A stretch of 59,731 nucleotides of DNA from DATDAW01 sp036524675 (GCA_036524675.1 DATDBU010000051.1:1-59731); one strand, 5' to 3'. Positions 25,508 through 34,936 are shown, counted from the stretch's first letter. Translations and numbers: made by a program. The notes: generated by a model not told the origin, from the letters alone.

Positions 25508-27472
25508 ATGAAAAAGATCCTCATTTTTACCGCTGGATTCGGCGAGGGCCACAATACGGCTGCCCGGAATATTCGTGATGCCCTCGAATTTGTCGCTCCA
25601 GACGAAGTCCAGGTCGAGGTTCTTGATCTTTTTGAGACATGCTACGGACGCGTCAACGAATTTGTCCGGAAAGCGTATCTGGCGGCCATCAACAAGACGC
25701 CGCGGGTCTGGGGAAAAATTTACGATCTGCTCGACAGCACCCGTATGGTTGAGAGCAATCTATTGGCGCTACGCCGAATGAAAAAAGCGCTTGGCGAGTT
25801 GCTCTTGAGCGTCGAGCCCGACGTCGTGCTGAGCACTTATCCGGTTTACAATTACTTGCTCGACGAGGTTTACCAGGATGGACGGCAGCGCAATTTTTCG
25901 CAGATCACCGTCATCACCGATTCGCTGACGATCAACTCCGTTTGGTACCGCTGTTCGAGCGATTTCTTCCTCGTTGCAAATGAAGACAGCGGACGTGTTC
26001 TGCGCAATGCTGGCGTGCAAGAGGAGAAGATCCGGGTTTTCGGCTTCCCGGTTACCCATAAATTCGCCGCACTGAAACCTGCGAGACCGCCCGTCGAAGA
26101 AGGGCGCCGCATCTTGTTTGTAATCAATTCTGGAAAACGCGAGGCCCCTGCCGTTGCACGGCATCTGGCGGGACAAAAGAACACGTTCCTGACAGTGACC
26201 GTGGGCCGCGACGCTGAGCTTCGCAAAGAAATCGAGCAAGCCGTCGAAGATGCGCCCAACCCCGTGGAAATCCATGGCTGGACCTCCCAGATTCCCGAGT
26301 TGCTCTTCAAAAATCACATCCTCATCAGTAAAGCCGGCGGGGCAACGGTTCAGGAAGCCGTAGCCAGCGGCACACCGATGATCATTACCCAGGTTGTTCC
26401 TGGTCAGGAAGAAGGTAACGCGCGGCTCATCGTGGAGAACAATTGTGGCTGTATCGCAACTGACCCGGACGCCATTCTCGCTGCGGTCGACGATGCTTTT
26501 CGGCACAAGGCGGAGAAATATCACACCTGGGTCAGACAAATTAATGAGCTGAGCAAGCCCGGCGCTTCCCTCGATATCGCGCGATTCGTCCTTGAAAGCG
26601 GAGTTCCTGAGAATACGCCGCCTCGTAAATTGAACATTTTTGAAAAGCGGGTGCCTCCGGCGTCGTCTGAGAAGAGCCTCCTCATGTGCGATCTGCATAC
26701 GCATACGAACTATTCAGACGGGAAGCTGACGGTTCGTGAACTGGTTGACTTGTATGGCCAGCATCAATTCGATGCGTTGTGCATCACCGACCACATTTGC
26801 GACCATCGGCGTGTGCTGGGGAAATTGACCAATTTGAGCGGTCTGGTTCTGCCGCCCGGACAGGTCGATGAGTATTTTTCGGTAATTGAAGAAGAAAAGA
26901 AGCGGGCCTGGAAAAAGTATAATTTGATCCTGATGACTGGCCTCGAGTTCAACAAGGATGGTCTAACCAAAAAAACATCCGCGCACTTGTTAGGCATCGA
27001 TTTAAAGGAACCGATCGATCCCAGCCTGAGTATCGTGGAGACGATCGCCGCGATTCACAGCCAGGGCGCGCTGGCCGTGGCATCGCATCCTCATGAGTTC
27101 CAATCGGCATGGGGCAAGGACACGCTTTATTTTTGGCATAACATCGAGAAATATGCGCCGTTGTTAGACGCGTGGGAGGTTGCGAACCGCGATGACATTT
27201 TCAATCCGGTGGGATTGAAACGTTTGCCGTTCATAGCCAACAGCGACTTTCACAAACCAAAGCACCTTTTCTCCTGGAAAACGGCGCTTTTCTGCGAAAA
27301 AGACGCGGAATCCATCAAAGAATGCATCCGGGCCAACCGCGACGTATTTATCAAGCTTTACCGCGATGCCCGAATTGGCTTCGGATTTGACGAACTCGAG
27401 AGCGAACCTTCGATGGCGGACTCGGACAATGTTACCGCATTCCCGGGTTTTGCGGCGGCATCGGGAATCTGA
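25508..27472 (+). CDS. MGDG-synthase-like glycosyltransferase fused to a PHP-domain phosphoesterase
   Basis: A 654-residue fusion. Residues 1-370 resemble the diacylglycerol glycosyltransferase group (GT28, UgtP/MGD1 type): ILIFTAGFGEGHNTAARNI at the N-terminus binds the lipid acceptor side, and ISKAGGATVQEAVASGTPMI with VPGQEEGNA is the UDP-sugar site. From about residue 394 a PHP domain follows: MCDLHTHTNYSDGKLT, CITDHICDH, VASHPHEF and ANSDFHKPKH supply the metal ligands of a polymerase/histidinol-phosphatase-type hydrolase. Both active sites look complete. The 3' end overlaps the convergent transglutaminase gene by 41 bases. Confidence 0.85.
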   Translation: MKKILIFTAGFGEGHNTAARNIRDALEFVAPDEVQVEVLDLFETCYGRVNEFVRKAYLAAINKTPRVWGKIYDLLDSTRMVESNLLALRRMKKALGELLLSVEPDVVLSTYPVYNYLLDEVYQDGRQRNFSQITVITDSLTINSVWYRCSSDFFLVANEDSGRVLRNAGVQEEKIRVFGFPVTHKFAALKPARPPVEEGRRILFVINSGKREAPAVARHLAGQKNTFLTVTVGRDAELRKEIEQAVEDAPNPVEIHGWTSQIPELLFKNHILISKAGGATVQEAVASGTPMIITQVVPGQEEGNARLIVENNCGCIATDPDAILAAVDDAFRHKAEKYHTWVRQINELSKPGASLDIARFVLESGVPENTPPRKLNIFEKRVPPASSEKSLLMCDLHTHTNYSDGKLTVRELVDLYGQHQFDALCITDHICDHRRVLGKLTNLSGLVLPPGQVDEYFSVIEEEKKRAWKKYNLILMTGLEFNKDGLTKKTSAHLLGIDLKEPIDPSLSIVETIAAIHSQGALAVASHPHEFQSAWGKDTLYFWHNIEKYAPLLDAWEVANRDDIFNPVGLKRLPFIANSDFHKPKHLFSWKTALFCEKDAESIKECIRANRDVFIKLYRDARIGFGFDELESEPSMADSDNVTAFPGFAAASGI

Positions 27473-28337
27473 GAGTGGTTGTTCCACAGAGACGTTTGGT
27501 TAGATCAACGGGATCGCCCGGTCTGACTTCGTAGGGATCGATCTGGTAGGCCCACACGCTGAACCACGTCATCACTGCCGGTCCAAAGAGCGTTGCAAAC
27601 GCGCCGTCCACGGCATCCAAGCCGACTGCGATATGGACCCTGCCGATTCGCGGCGTGTTGAAACGCGCATCAAAGGTCTGCCATCTGCCTCCGAGATAGA
27701 CCTGGAAGTACGCATGGAAATCCATCGGAGAGCCGTTGTCTTCGTAGGCGATATCCGGGACGTAGCCGGTTGTGTAGCGGGCCGGAATATTGAAACATCG
27801 GCATAACGCGACCGCCACGTGGGCAAAGTCGCGGCATACGCCAAACCGTTGATTGATAATTTGGCTGGCGGTGGTGAAGGGGCTGCCGGATCCCCAACGG
27901 TACGCGATATTGTTATGCACCCAGTTGCAAATCGCTTGTACGAGTCCAAGTCCCGGTGCGATATGGCCGAACGTGGAATTTGCAAAATCGCTGAGCGTAT
28001 CCGAGTCGCAGTAACGGCTCGGCATTACATAGCGCAACATTTCGATGGGTAAATCGTGGGCAGGAATCGCGCCGTCCACAGCATGGAAGTTCTCAGGCAC
28101 GGCTGGCATACTGACGAAAAAATCATGACGGATGGTAAATTGTCCCGCGGGCATCATGATGCGATGAACAACATTTCCGTGCGAATCGAGGTTCATGACC
28201 GCGTAGTTGTTGGAGAACTGGAGAGTCTCGTGGTAGAGAATTTGCCCGGGTTCAAGCCGCGGTGCGATCAGCAGCAACACCGGGGTCGCCGCCGGAGTGT
28301 AATAGGTAAATTCAAGACCGCATCGGATGTCGATCAT
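27432..28337 (-). CDS. Transglutaminase-like cysteine protease family protein
   Basis: About 301 residues from ATG 28337 (MIDIRCGLEFTYYTPAAT); an upstream in-frame ATG adds 13 residues without similarity. An N-terminal beta-rich domain is followed by the transglutaminase core: Cys in FGVCRDFAHVAV, His in MDFHAYFQVYL and Asp in FDARFN. Bacterial members act as proteases or amide-forming enzymes; the partner is unknown. The glutamine-amidotransferase gene lies 54 bases upstream on the same strand. The pairing of a transglutaminase with a gamma-glutamyl hydrolase-like gene may point to gamma-glutamyl amide chemistry. Confidence 0.88.
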   Translation of the reverse strand: MIDIRCGLEFTYYTPAATPVLLLIAPRLEPGQILYHETLQFSNNYAVMNLDSHGNVVHRIMMPAGQFTIRHDFFVSMPAVPENFHAVDGAIPAHDLPIEMLRYVMPSRYCDSDTLSDFANSTFGHIAPGLGLVQAICNWVHNNIAYRWGSGSPFTTASQIINQRFGVCRDFAHVAVALCRCFNIPARYTTGYVPDIAYEDNGSPMDFHAYFQVYLGGRWQTFDARFNTPRIGRVHIAVGLDAVDGAFATLFGPAVMTWFSVWAYQIDPYEVRPGDPVDLTKRLCGTTTLRFPMPPQNPGMR

Positions 28338-28390
28338 GGCTTGGTCATTCCTGGCGAACGGGCTGAACGGATTCATGCGTTTCCGGCAAA

Positions 28391-29029
28391 TTAGCTACGA
28401 GCGAGTTGGGCAAAAAAATCTTCAAATAAACTTCTGTACATCAAATCGCGTTCGGGATGATACTGAACGCCCCGGCCCCAAGGGAAGTCTTTAACTCGTA
28501 CTTGCTCGATGACGCCGTCCCCAGCGTGCCAGGCCTCGACCTCAAGACCATCGCCGATCTTGTCGATGGCCTGATGATGGGAGCTGTTAACCATCGCAAA
28601 ACAATGGCGTTCCGCAACGTCGGACGCATACTTTAGCGGTTGTACATTAGCGCTCCGCATTTCCGGTAAATCGTGTCCGCGAATATCCAGATGCAGCGTC
28701 CCTCCCAAAGCAACATTCAGAACTTGGTGCCCCTTGCAGATGCACAAAAGTGGCAGACCATGCTCGATCGCGTGACGCACGGCCGCAAACTCCCAGGTGT
28801 CACGTTCTGGCTCCGGATCCTGGATCTTCTCCAAATCGGCAACCGGCTCGCGATGAAATCCCGCGCTGATATCAGGACCTCCCGTGATCAAAAAGCCGCG
28901 AGCTTCGGCGAGGTCTACCTGCTGAGTGCGAGCGTTTTGTAAGGCAATTTCCGGGTGCGGCGCCGTAAATTGCGCAAATGGCGCCTCGTCTTTTTCTCGA
29001 ATCCAAGTAGCAAGCGGCATTGGTGACAT
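28391..29029 (-). CDS. Class I glutamine amidotransferase / gamma-glutamyl hydrolase-like (peptidase C26)
   Basis: A 212-residue single-domain protein. FLITGGPDISAGFH is the conserved opening motif of PuuD-type gamma-glutamyl-GABA hydrolases. The nucleophile elbow reads LLCICKGHQVLN, with the second Cys as nucleophile, NSSHHQAID is the family signature, and VQYHPERD carries the catalytic His and Glu. The usual Gly-Ile-Cys-Arg/Gly sequence is changed to CICKGHQ, a mild variant. It should release glutamate from gamma-glutamyl compounds. It is shorter than PuuD (about 250), lacking the first strand and helix. Confidence 0.85.
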   Translation of the reverse strand: MSPMPLATWIREKDEAPFAQFTAPHPEIALQNARTQQVDLAEARGFLITGGPDISAGFHREPVADLEKIQDPEPERDTWEFAAVRHAIEHGLPLLCICKGHQVLNVALGGTLHLDIRGHDLPEMRSANVQPLKYASDVAERHCFAMVNSSHHQAIDKIGDGLEVEAWHAGDGVIEQVRVKDFPWGRGVQYHPERDLMYRSLFEDFFAQLARS

Positions 29030-29204
29030 GCCAGGAGATTACCATGGACGGCCTTCGTTGGCGAAAACGAGTCTCTCTTGACGCTCAGCCGACGTTGATT
29101 TCTGGCCGATCCTTTCCGACATCTTCCGTTCCGCCACAAGAAAGGGAAAAATTCTGGAGTTTTGGGTGACGCATCTTACTCTGCGTGGAATTCTGGAGGA
29201 ATAC

Positions 29205-29825
29205 ATGCCGGATAATCTTACGCACACCGAACAGGATTTGAATTTGCCCGAACAAAACCGAGACCCGAGCGCGATGCTGGACTCGCAGGTCCAAAAAGCG
29301 CAGGAGCAGCTTTTGCAACTGCGCCGTCAGCAAGAGGTCATCGAAAAGCAAAAGCGCGAACTGGAAGAATTGAGCCATCGCCAGGACGAGCTCGAGCGCG
29401 GCAAATCCGAGATGATCGACAAGTTCATTCGAGCGTTGGGAATTATCGAGCGTGAAACGGCCGATGCAGAGAAACGGGTCGAGACGTTGCGCCAGACCTA
29501 CGACTCCTTTTCCGAGCATCTTGACGTTTTGGAAGCTATCAATCCCAAAGCTTGGGCGCAGGCAGAACTTGGCAAAGAGCTTACCAAAGCCATCGGCGAC
29601 GTCGAAGAGGCTCGCACAACGTTCGCCAAACATCGCGCGAAACTTGCAGTTGATCCCGTTTCGCCCAATCAGGAGACGGCGGAAACTTCTTATCCCGCCC
29701 TGGACGGCGACACGGAAAGGCCGTTTATGTATTGGTTCAATGCCGGACTGGCATTTACTCTGCCGATCCTGATTCTGGGGGTCGTCGCGATCATCGTTTT
29801 CATTGTTCACGCACCTGCCAAATAA
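29205..29825 (+). CDS. Coiled-coil protein with C-terminal membrane anchor, unknown
   Basis: About 206 residues. The start at 29205 is fixed by GGAGGA four bases upstream; the frame extends further but without a ribosome site. Residues about 30-135 are a long charged coiled coil (QKAQEQLLQLRRQQEVIEKQ, KRELEELSHRQDELERGKSE), and the C-terminus is a membrane helix (AGLAFTLPILILGVVAIIVF) with a short tail. No family is recognised. It stands first in a run with another anchored coiled-coil gene and gatCA, so it may be co-transcribed with the amidotransferase genes. Confidence 0.65.
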   Translation: MPDNLTHTEQDLNLPEQNRDPSAMLDSQVQKAQEQLLQLRRQQEVIEKQKRELEELSHRQDELERGKSEMIDKFIRALGIIERETADAEKRVETLRQTYDSFSEHLDVLEAINPKAWAQAELGKELTKAIGDVEEARTTFAKHRAKLAVDPVSPNQETAETSYPALDGDTERPFMYWFNAGLAFTLPILILGVVAIIVFIVHAPAK

Positions 29826-29828
29826 ATT

Positions 29829-30209
29829 GTGAAGCGCCGTCCTACCCGTTCGCCCAAAACCAAGGGCGCCTCGCCCATCAACGCCCGGCAACGTCAGCTT
29901 GCTGACGAGGAGGCGCGCCTGAAAAAACAGATGGAAGATCTCGAGAGAGAGATCGTCGAAGCGCCCGCTCGCCGTCAACAGGCCCTGAAATCACAGCGCG
30001 ACGAAATTCTCCGCAGCTACGAACAGCGCCGCGGCACGGATTTTTTCTCCCGCATTCCTGATAAACGCTTCGCGTTGCGCGCCGAAACTGCGGCGATCCC
30101 AGTTCGGCGCCGGCGCAAGGGCGAACAGAAAGCTGCTCAGATCCAGTTCTACACACTGGTTGTCGTTCTGATTCTGGCGGTTATCTTCGCGCTCCGGTTT
30201 TTTCTCTAG
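29829..30209 (+). CDS. Small basic coiled-coil membrane protein, unknown
   Basis: A 126-residue protein with GTG start three bases after the preceding stop. It has a basic N-terminus (KRRPTRSPKTKG), a coiled coil at about 20-60 (RQLADEEARLKKQMEDLERE), an arginine-rich segment (VRRRRKGEQKAA) and a terminal membrane helix (FYTLVVVLILAVIFALRFFL). Topology suggests a C-tail anchor with the coil in the cytosol, like its neighbour. The two may pair through their coils. gatC follows 20 bases downstream. Confidence 0.65.
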   Translation: MKRRPTRSPKTKGASPINARQRQLADEEARLKKQMEDLEREIVEAPARRQQALKSQRDEILRSYEQRRGTDFFSRIPDKRFALRAETAAIPVRRRRKGEQKAAQIQFYTLVVVLILAVIFALRFFL

Positions 30210-30229
30210 TCTCTAAGTAATTGGTTTAA

Positions 30230-30523
30230 ATGTCCGAATCCGATTCCAAATTCAACGTGCGTCACATTGCGCACCTTGCCCGCATCGAATTGACCGACGC
30301 GGAAACCGCTAAGTTTCAGTCACAAATTTCCGAAATTCTCGCCCACGTCGCGCAGCTGCAATCCGTAGACGTTTCCGGCGTCGAGCCAACTGCGCATACG
30401 TATCCCATTTTCAACGTCTTCCGTGACGATGCACCACGTGATTGGTTTACCCCCAAGGAAGCCCTCGAAAATGCGCCTCATCAAGCCAACCAGCTTTTTG
30501 TCGTCCCCAAAGTGCTCGAATAA
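30230..30523 (+). CDS. gatC: Asp-tRNA(Asn)/Glu-tRNA(Gln) amidotransferase subunit C
   Basis: A 97-residue protein with the GatC signature: VRHIAHLARIELTDAE near the start, SQISEILAHVAQLQSVDVSG and VEPTAHTYP in the middle, and VPKVLE at the C-terminus. GatC wraps around GatA and stabilises the GatCAB complex that amidates mischarged Glu-tRNA(Gln) or Asp-tRNA(Asn). The stop codon abuts the ATG of gatA. gatB is not in the window, so the complex is encoded at two loci. Confidence 0.95.
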   Translation: MSESDSKFNVRHIAHLARIELTDAETAKFQSQISEILAHVAQLQSVDVSGVEPTAHTYPIFNVFRDDAPRDWFTPKEALENAPHQANQLFVVPKVLE

Positions 30524-31972
30524 ATGATCACGTCCCTTTCTGTCGCGGAGCTTCAAAAACGGCTGCGCTCCCGCGAAATCTCGCCCGCTGAAGTTGTCAA
30601 GTCGCTGGCCGAACGCATCGAAGCCGTGGACCCCAAAATCCAGGGTTACTTGTCTTGGTCTCTCGACGAGGCGCTTGCTGAAGCTGAAAAAGCGGATGTT
30701 TCGTTGCCCTTGGGAGGCGTGCCGATCGCCATCAAAGACGTCATCTCCGTAGAAGGTCAACCCAATACGTGTGGGTCGAAATTCCTTGAGAATTATCGCG
30801 CGCCTTATTCTGCGACGGCAATTCATAAGCTCCGCGCGGCAGGAGCAATTCCATTTGGTCGCGCCAACATGGACGAATTCGCCATGGGATCATCCACAGA
30901 GAATTCTGCGTATCAGATTACGCGCAATCCATGGGATCTCAGCCGAATTCCGGGTGGCTCCAGTGGCGGCTCCGCGGCGGTAGTTGCGGCGGATGAGGCA
31001 TTTGCTGCGCTCGGTTCGGACACGGGAGGTTCGATTCGCCAGCCTGCGGCGTTATGTGGCTGTGTAGGGCTGAAGCCGACGTATGGCCGTGTTTCGCGTT
31101 TTGGGCTCACCGCGTTTGCTTCGTCGCTCGATCAGATCGGTCCTTTCACCAAAACGGTCGAGGATTCCGCGCTGTTGCTCAATGCCTTGTCCGGACTCGA
31201 CCCACTCGACTCGACATCGCTCGACGAAAAAGTTCCGGATCATACCGCTTTACTGGGCCAGGATTTGAAAGGCGTACGGCTTGGGTTGCCGAAGGAATAC
31301 TTTGTGGACGGTATGAATCCGCAGGTCGAAAAAGCCGTGAGAGATGCGGCGGCGCACTACGAAACGCTCGGTGCGGAAGTCGTCGAAGTTTCGTTGCCGA
31401 ACACGCGGCATGCCGTCGGCGTGTACTACATCATCTCCACAGCGGAAGCTTCCGCGAACCTGGCGCGTTTTGATGGCATCCGTTACGGTCATCGAGCCAA
31501 AGGCACAGCAGGTTTGATCGAACACTATTTGAAGACTCGTGCGGAAGGCTTTGGGCCCGAGGTTAAACGCCGGATCATTCTCGGTACTTATGTTCTGAGT
31601 TCCGGTTACCACGACGCTTATTACGTTCAGGCGCAAAAAGTTCGCACGCTGATCCGTCGCGATTTTACCGACGCATTCGAGAAAGTCGCCGCCATCATTT
31701 GTCCGACATCGCCTACGCCCGCTTTCAAAATCGGCGAACGCGTGGATGATCCGCTCAGCATGTATCTGGCCGACATTTTCACGATTGCTGCGAACCTAGC
31801 AGGAATTCCTGGCATCAGTATCCCATGCGGATTCGCAGAAGAGGACGGCAAAAAGCTTCCCATTGGCCTCCAGCTCCTCGGTAAATCCTTCGACGAAGCG
31901 AATTTGTTGAAGATCGCTTATGCCTACGAGCAGAGCACCGAATGGCATAAGGCAAAGCCTTTAGAGTTTTAA
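30524..31972 (+). CDS. gatA: Asp-tRNA(Asn)/Glu-tRNA(Gln) amidotransferase subunit A
   Basis: A 482-residue amidase-signature enzyme that releases ammonia from glutamine for the GatCAB complex. The Ser-cisSer-Lys triad is in place: Lys in VPIAIKDVIS, and the two serines in PGGSSGGSAAVV and GSDTGGSIRQPA. TNEFAMGSSTENSAY-like GatA-specific sequence is present as MDEFAMGSSTENSAY. Length and motif order are normal. It directly follows gatC without a gap. Confidence 0.97.
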   Translation: MITSLSVAELQKRLRSREISPAEVVKSLAERIEAVDPKIQGYLSWSLDEALAEAEKADVSLPLGGVPIAIKDVISVEGQPNTCGSKFLENYRAPYSATAIHKLRAAGAIPFGRANMDEFAMGSSTENSAYQITRNPWDLSRIPGGSSGGSAAVVAADEAFAALGSDTGGSIRQPAALCGCVGLKPTYGRVSRFGLTAFASSLDQIGPFTKTVEDSALLLNALSGLDPLDSTSLDEKVPDHTALLGQDLKGVRLGLPKEYFVDGMNPQVEKAVRDAAAHYETLGAEVVEVSLPNTRHAVGVYYIISTAEASANLARFDGIRYGHRAKGTAGLIEHYLKTRAEGFGPEVKRRIILGTYVLSSGYHDAYYVQAQKVRTLIRRDFTDAFEKVAAIICPTSPTPAFKIGERVDDPLSMYLADIFTIAANLAGIPGISIPCGFAEEDGKKLPIGLQLLGKSFDEANLLKIAYAYEQSTEWHKAKPLEF

Positions 31973-32045
31973 GTCTTAGGTTTGTAGAAAGCCCTGCAGC
32001 GCGGATGACGCCATAATTCCGGCGGTCGCTGCCAGCCAGCCAGTC

Positions 32046-32807
32046 TTAAGACTTCTTCGCTGTCTTCTTTCCAAACGCTCGGATCTTGTCCCTCAACTCA
32101 GCGGCGCGCTCGTAAGCCTCGACAGAGATGGCCTGTTCCATCTCGCGTTGCATGACTTCCAATTTGGAAATCGGTTTTTTCTTCCGGATTTCCTCAGCCC
32201 ACTCGTCCAGGAAGCCGATTTCTGGGCTCTTCGAGACGGATTCCCCCTGATCGTTTTCTTCGAACAAATTTACGATCAATGCGCGGCCTTTTGCGATTTC
32301 CTTGAGCGCGCCCGAGAAGTCTTTTTTCTGCAGCTTGATTGCCGCCCTCGCCCGCGTGTTCATCATAACGACATACGGACGGAATTGTTCGAAAGACCAC
32401 CGGATTTCCTCGCTTTCGGCGCAGCGGGAAACGAACGACACCAAATCCAGATTCCGTTGAGTATCGCGAATCACGTTCTGGAAATCGCTGATTTGAAACA
32501 GTGAAATGTAGCGGTGGTAATACTGAATGCTTTCCTGCTGCAACGCTCCGCAGTCATCCGCCGTCAGCGTGTAGATCTCGCCGCCATTCTCAACTTTTCG
32601 AGCTTTTTTCTGATGCCACGCGAGCAGGCTTTCGCAGCCATGCGGACGTACCCCATCAGGACGTCCGTCGACTTCCATTTGAATCACGCCGAGATCGATG
32701 CGGAGCTGAAGTTTCTCCTTGTTGTCATTGCCCAAGATTTTCCGAACTTTGATTTGTCCGGGCTCATGGGGCCAATCCTGCAACAAATTGTCCAGATCAA
32801 GATTCAC
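32046..32807 (-). CDS. UVR-motif protein, unknown function
   Basis: A 253-residue cytosolic protein. The last 40 residues form a UVR motif (KLEVMQREMEQAISVEAYER, then AAELRDKIRAF), the helical hairpin found in UvrB, UvrC and McsA, where it mediates protein contacts. The first 200 residues are not recognised: there is a beta-rich start (IDLGVIQMEVDGRPDG) and a helical middle that could be TPR-like. No zinc-binding cysteines as in McsA. Related proteins occur in Verrucomicrobiota but I know of no assigned role. It stands alone; the 255 bases upstream of its start hold no gene. Confidence 0.75.
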   Translation of the reverse strand: MNLDLDNLLQDWPHEPGQIKVRKILGNDNKEKLQLRIDLGVIQMEVDGRPDGVRPHGCESLLAWHQKKARKVENGGEIYTLTADDCGALQQESIQYYHRYISLFQISDFQNVIRDTQRNLDLVSFVSRCAESEEIRWSFEQFRPYVVMMNTRARAAIKLQKKDFSGALKEIAKGRALIVNLFEENDQGESVSKSPEIGFLDEWAEEIRKKKPISKLEVMQREMEQAISVEAYERAAELRDKIRAFGKKTAKKS

Positions 32808-33062
32808 AGACCGATTATCGAAATGCGTAACGAATTTGTCAAAAACTGAAACCCTGAAACGTGCATTCCCGAGTTCTGATTATTTTTGAACTGACCGCGG
32901 TCCTTGAAAATGACTCTGTTTTATCAAAGGTGAGAATCCAAATCCAAATGAGAAAGGCGCAATTTTCATTGTTGGTTCCGAAGATCTAAATCGTGCCGCG
33001 GCGGCACGCAAATGGAAGGCCGCGCGTCCCCTTCGCTTGGAGAGTATTGAATTCAGCCGCCG

Positions 33063-33497
33063 TTACCGTCTTTGCGGCTTTTCCTTCAAGCCTTGTTCGA
33101 AGCCCACACGATAACCAGCCACGAAATCATCCAGTTCGTTTCGTTCGAACGCTTTCGCGTTCTGCGCCGCCTCATTCGCCTGGAAATCGAGAACCTTGCT
33201 TGTAGGCATCGTAAATCCCTTGGCCGCAGCGTCTTTTCCTTTTTCGAATCCCTCGTAACGACCTTTGTCAAAAAAGGGGCCGCGCAGGTCGACCATAACA
33301 TAAGGCGACTCGGCAGGAGTTGGAGCCTTGGTCGTGTACTTTTCCGGTTCGGGCTGTTTAAATGCTGCCGTAAGCGCCATGTAAACGCCCCAGCCCAGGA
33401 CCGCTACAAGAACAATAACCGCTTTGGGACTGGTTGTTTTTGCAGGCGGAATCCGCGCGTACTTGTAAGCTGGCGGCTGTTTGAGCGGACGATTCAT
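33063..33497 (-). CDS. Small membrane-anchored protein, unknown
   Basis: A 144-residue protein: short basic cytosolic N-terminus (KYARIPPAKTTSPK), one membrane helix (AVIVLVAVLGWGVYMALTAA) and a polar periplasmic part with a GYRVGFEQGLK-like Gly-rich helix, also present as GRYEGFEKGKDAAAKG, so two related helices may face each other. No family is recognised. Its ATG overlaps the stop of the FGGY kinase gene (ATGA), placing it last in the sugar-acid-like operon. Confidence 0.65.
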   Translation of the reverse strand: MNRPLKQPPAYKYARIPPAKTTSPKAVIVLVAVLGWGVYMALTAAFKQPEPEKYTTKAPTPAESPYVMVDLRGPFFDKGRYEGFEKGKDAAAKGFTMPTSKVLDFQANEAAQNAKAFERNELDDFVAGYRVGFEQGLKEKPQRR

Positions 33498-34936
33498 GGA
33501 TAAAGCTTCCGTTCGAATTCCTCGTGCAGGCGACGCTCCTCGCGGTAAACGTCCACCGCCTCCGGTTCCGGCTCAAAGATTTTCCCCGTATTATCGCTGG
33601 AAATTTTTGCGTTGATTTTCTCCAGCGCAAAAACTGCCGCGCCTCGCAAGGACGCTTCCGGTTCGCGCGCCGCGAAAACCGGAGAATCGAGGATGTTCGC
33701 GAGCCGTTGCATCGCGCTCGAGGAGTGCTGAATGCCACCGGCGACAATAAATTGTAAGTTTTTCTCGCCGAGCATGTTGGCGATACGGGCAATCCGATAA
33801 AAGACTGCTTCTGTCGTTGCCTGCAAGATATCCGTGGCGGTCGTTCCGGCCTGGAATCCCACAATCGCACCGGTCGAGTCTGCACGCCATGTTGGGGCGC
33901 GCTCTGCAACCCAAAATGGCAAGACACGTAAGCCATGGTTCGGCGTCCTTCGGGCCGCCAGTTCTGCTTCCAGAGCTTCCCCAGTCAAGGGGATTTTTAG
34001 TTCGCGGAGGCACCACGCGCGCAGATTGCCAGCGTTGCTTACGGCGCCGCCCGCCAGGGCGCGATCTGCATCGATTCGATACCGGAACAGGCCGAATGGA
34101 ACTGCTTTGCTCGAATCGCTTTGTACGACGCGAACGGCGGCACTGGTTCCGACATTGATCGCCGCCCAACCGGCACGCGTTGCGCCGCTGCCAAGATTTC
34201 CAGCCGCGCCGTCTCCGATGGCGGGATAAAATGGGACATTTCGCAATTCGGGATATTTTTCTGCGATCTCGCCGCCGATCGGCAAAGGTTCGTCCGAAAC
34301 CGGACTAATCTGGGATTCAGAAATGGCACATTCTGCCAGCAGCGCGTCGTCCCATTTTAATGTCGTCGGATTCCATAAGCCAGTGGCGCTCACCATCGAA
34401 ACGGATGCGTGTGCCGGGCCGCAGAACCAGCGCTGCAGCCATTCACCCGGACTTAGCCAAAGTCTTACGTGATCAAACGTAGTTGGCTGCTCACGGGCGA
34501 TCCATTTCAATTTGGCAGGCCAGAACGACGCCCGAAGCATACAGCCAGTGCGGGAATGTATCTTATTTTCGTTAAGACGTTTGCGCAGGTCCGCTGCGTC
34601 TGCTTCGCAACGCGAATCTGCCCAAGTAAGAAATTCTGTGGTAGGGGTGTCGCGAGAGTCGAGACCAATCAGGCTGTGCCAGAAAGTCGAAACTCCGCAT
34701 GCAACGATGTGGTCATTGGCACCTTCATTGCGAAGTGCGATGAGAGTTTCTTCCAGGCATTCGGAAATTGCCTTTCTCAACGCCGATGGCCGCAGTTCGG
34801 CCTGGCCAGGCACAGTGGCGTCGAGGGTGTAGCTGCGCTGCGCAAACGTGTTGGGAATACGTTCCCCACGGAGGCTAAAGAGCGCAGTGCGCGACGACGA
34901 CGTTCCGACGTCGATGGCTAGAACGATATCGCTCAC
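33494..34936 (-). CDS. FGGY-family carbohydrate kinase (gluconokinase-like)
   Basis: About 480 residues. GTG 34936 is chosen because it overlaps the upstream stop as GTGA, the coupling used elsewhere here. The N-terminal phosphate-binding loop AIDVGTSSSRTALF, GVSTFWHSLIG, WADSR and the C-terminal AINVGTSAAVRV, LAGGAVSNAGNL and IVAGGIQHSSS define an FGGY kinase of the gluconate/xylulose branch. It should phosphorylate a sugar or sugar acid with ATP. Downstream of a LarA-like racemase and a dehydrogenase, a sugar-acid substrate such as gluconate is the best guess. Confidence 0.85.
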   Translation of the reverse strand: MSDIVLAIDVGTSSSRTALFSLRGERIPNTFAQRSYTLDATVPGQAELRPSALRKAISECLEETLIALRNEGANDHIVACGVSTFWHSLIGLDSRDTPTTEFLTWADSRCEADAADLRKRLNENKIHSRTGCMLRASFWPAKLKWIAREQPTTFDHVRLWLSPGEWLQRWFCGPAHASVSMVSATGLWNPTTLKWDDALLAECAISESQISPVSDEPLPIGGEIAEKYPELRNVPFYPAIGDGAAGNLGSGATRAGWAAINVGTSAAVRVVQSDSSKAVPFGLFRYRIDADRALAGGAVSNAGNLRAWCLRELKIPLTGEALEAELAARRTPNHGLRVLPFWVAERAPTWRADSTGAIVGFQAGTTATDILQATTEAVFYRIARIANMLGEKNLQFIVAGGIQHSSSAMQRLANILDSPVFAAREPEASLRGAAVFALEKINAKISSDNTGKIFEPEPEAVDVYREERRLHEEFERKLYP

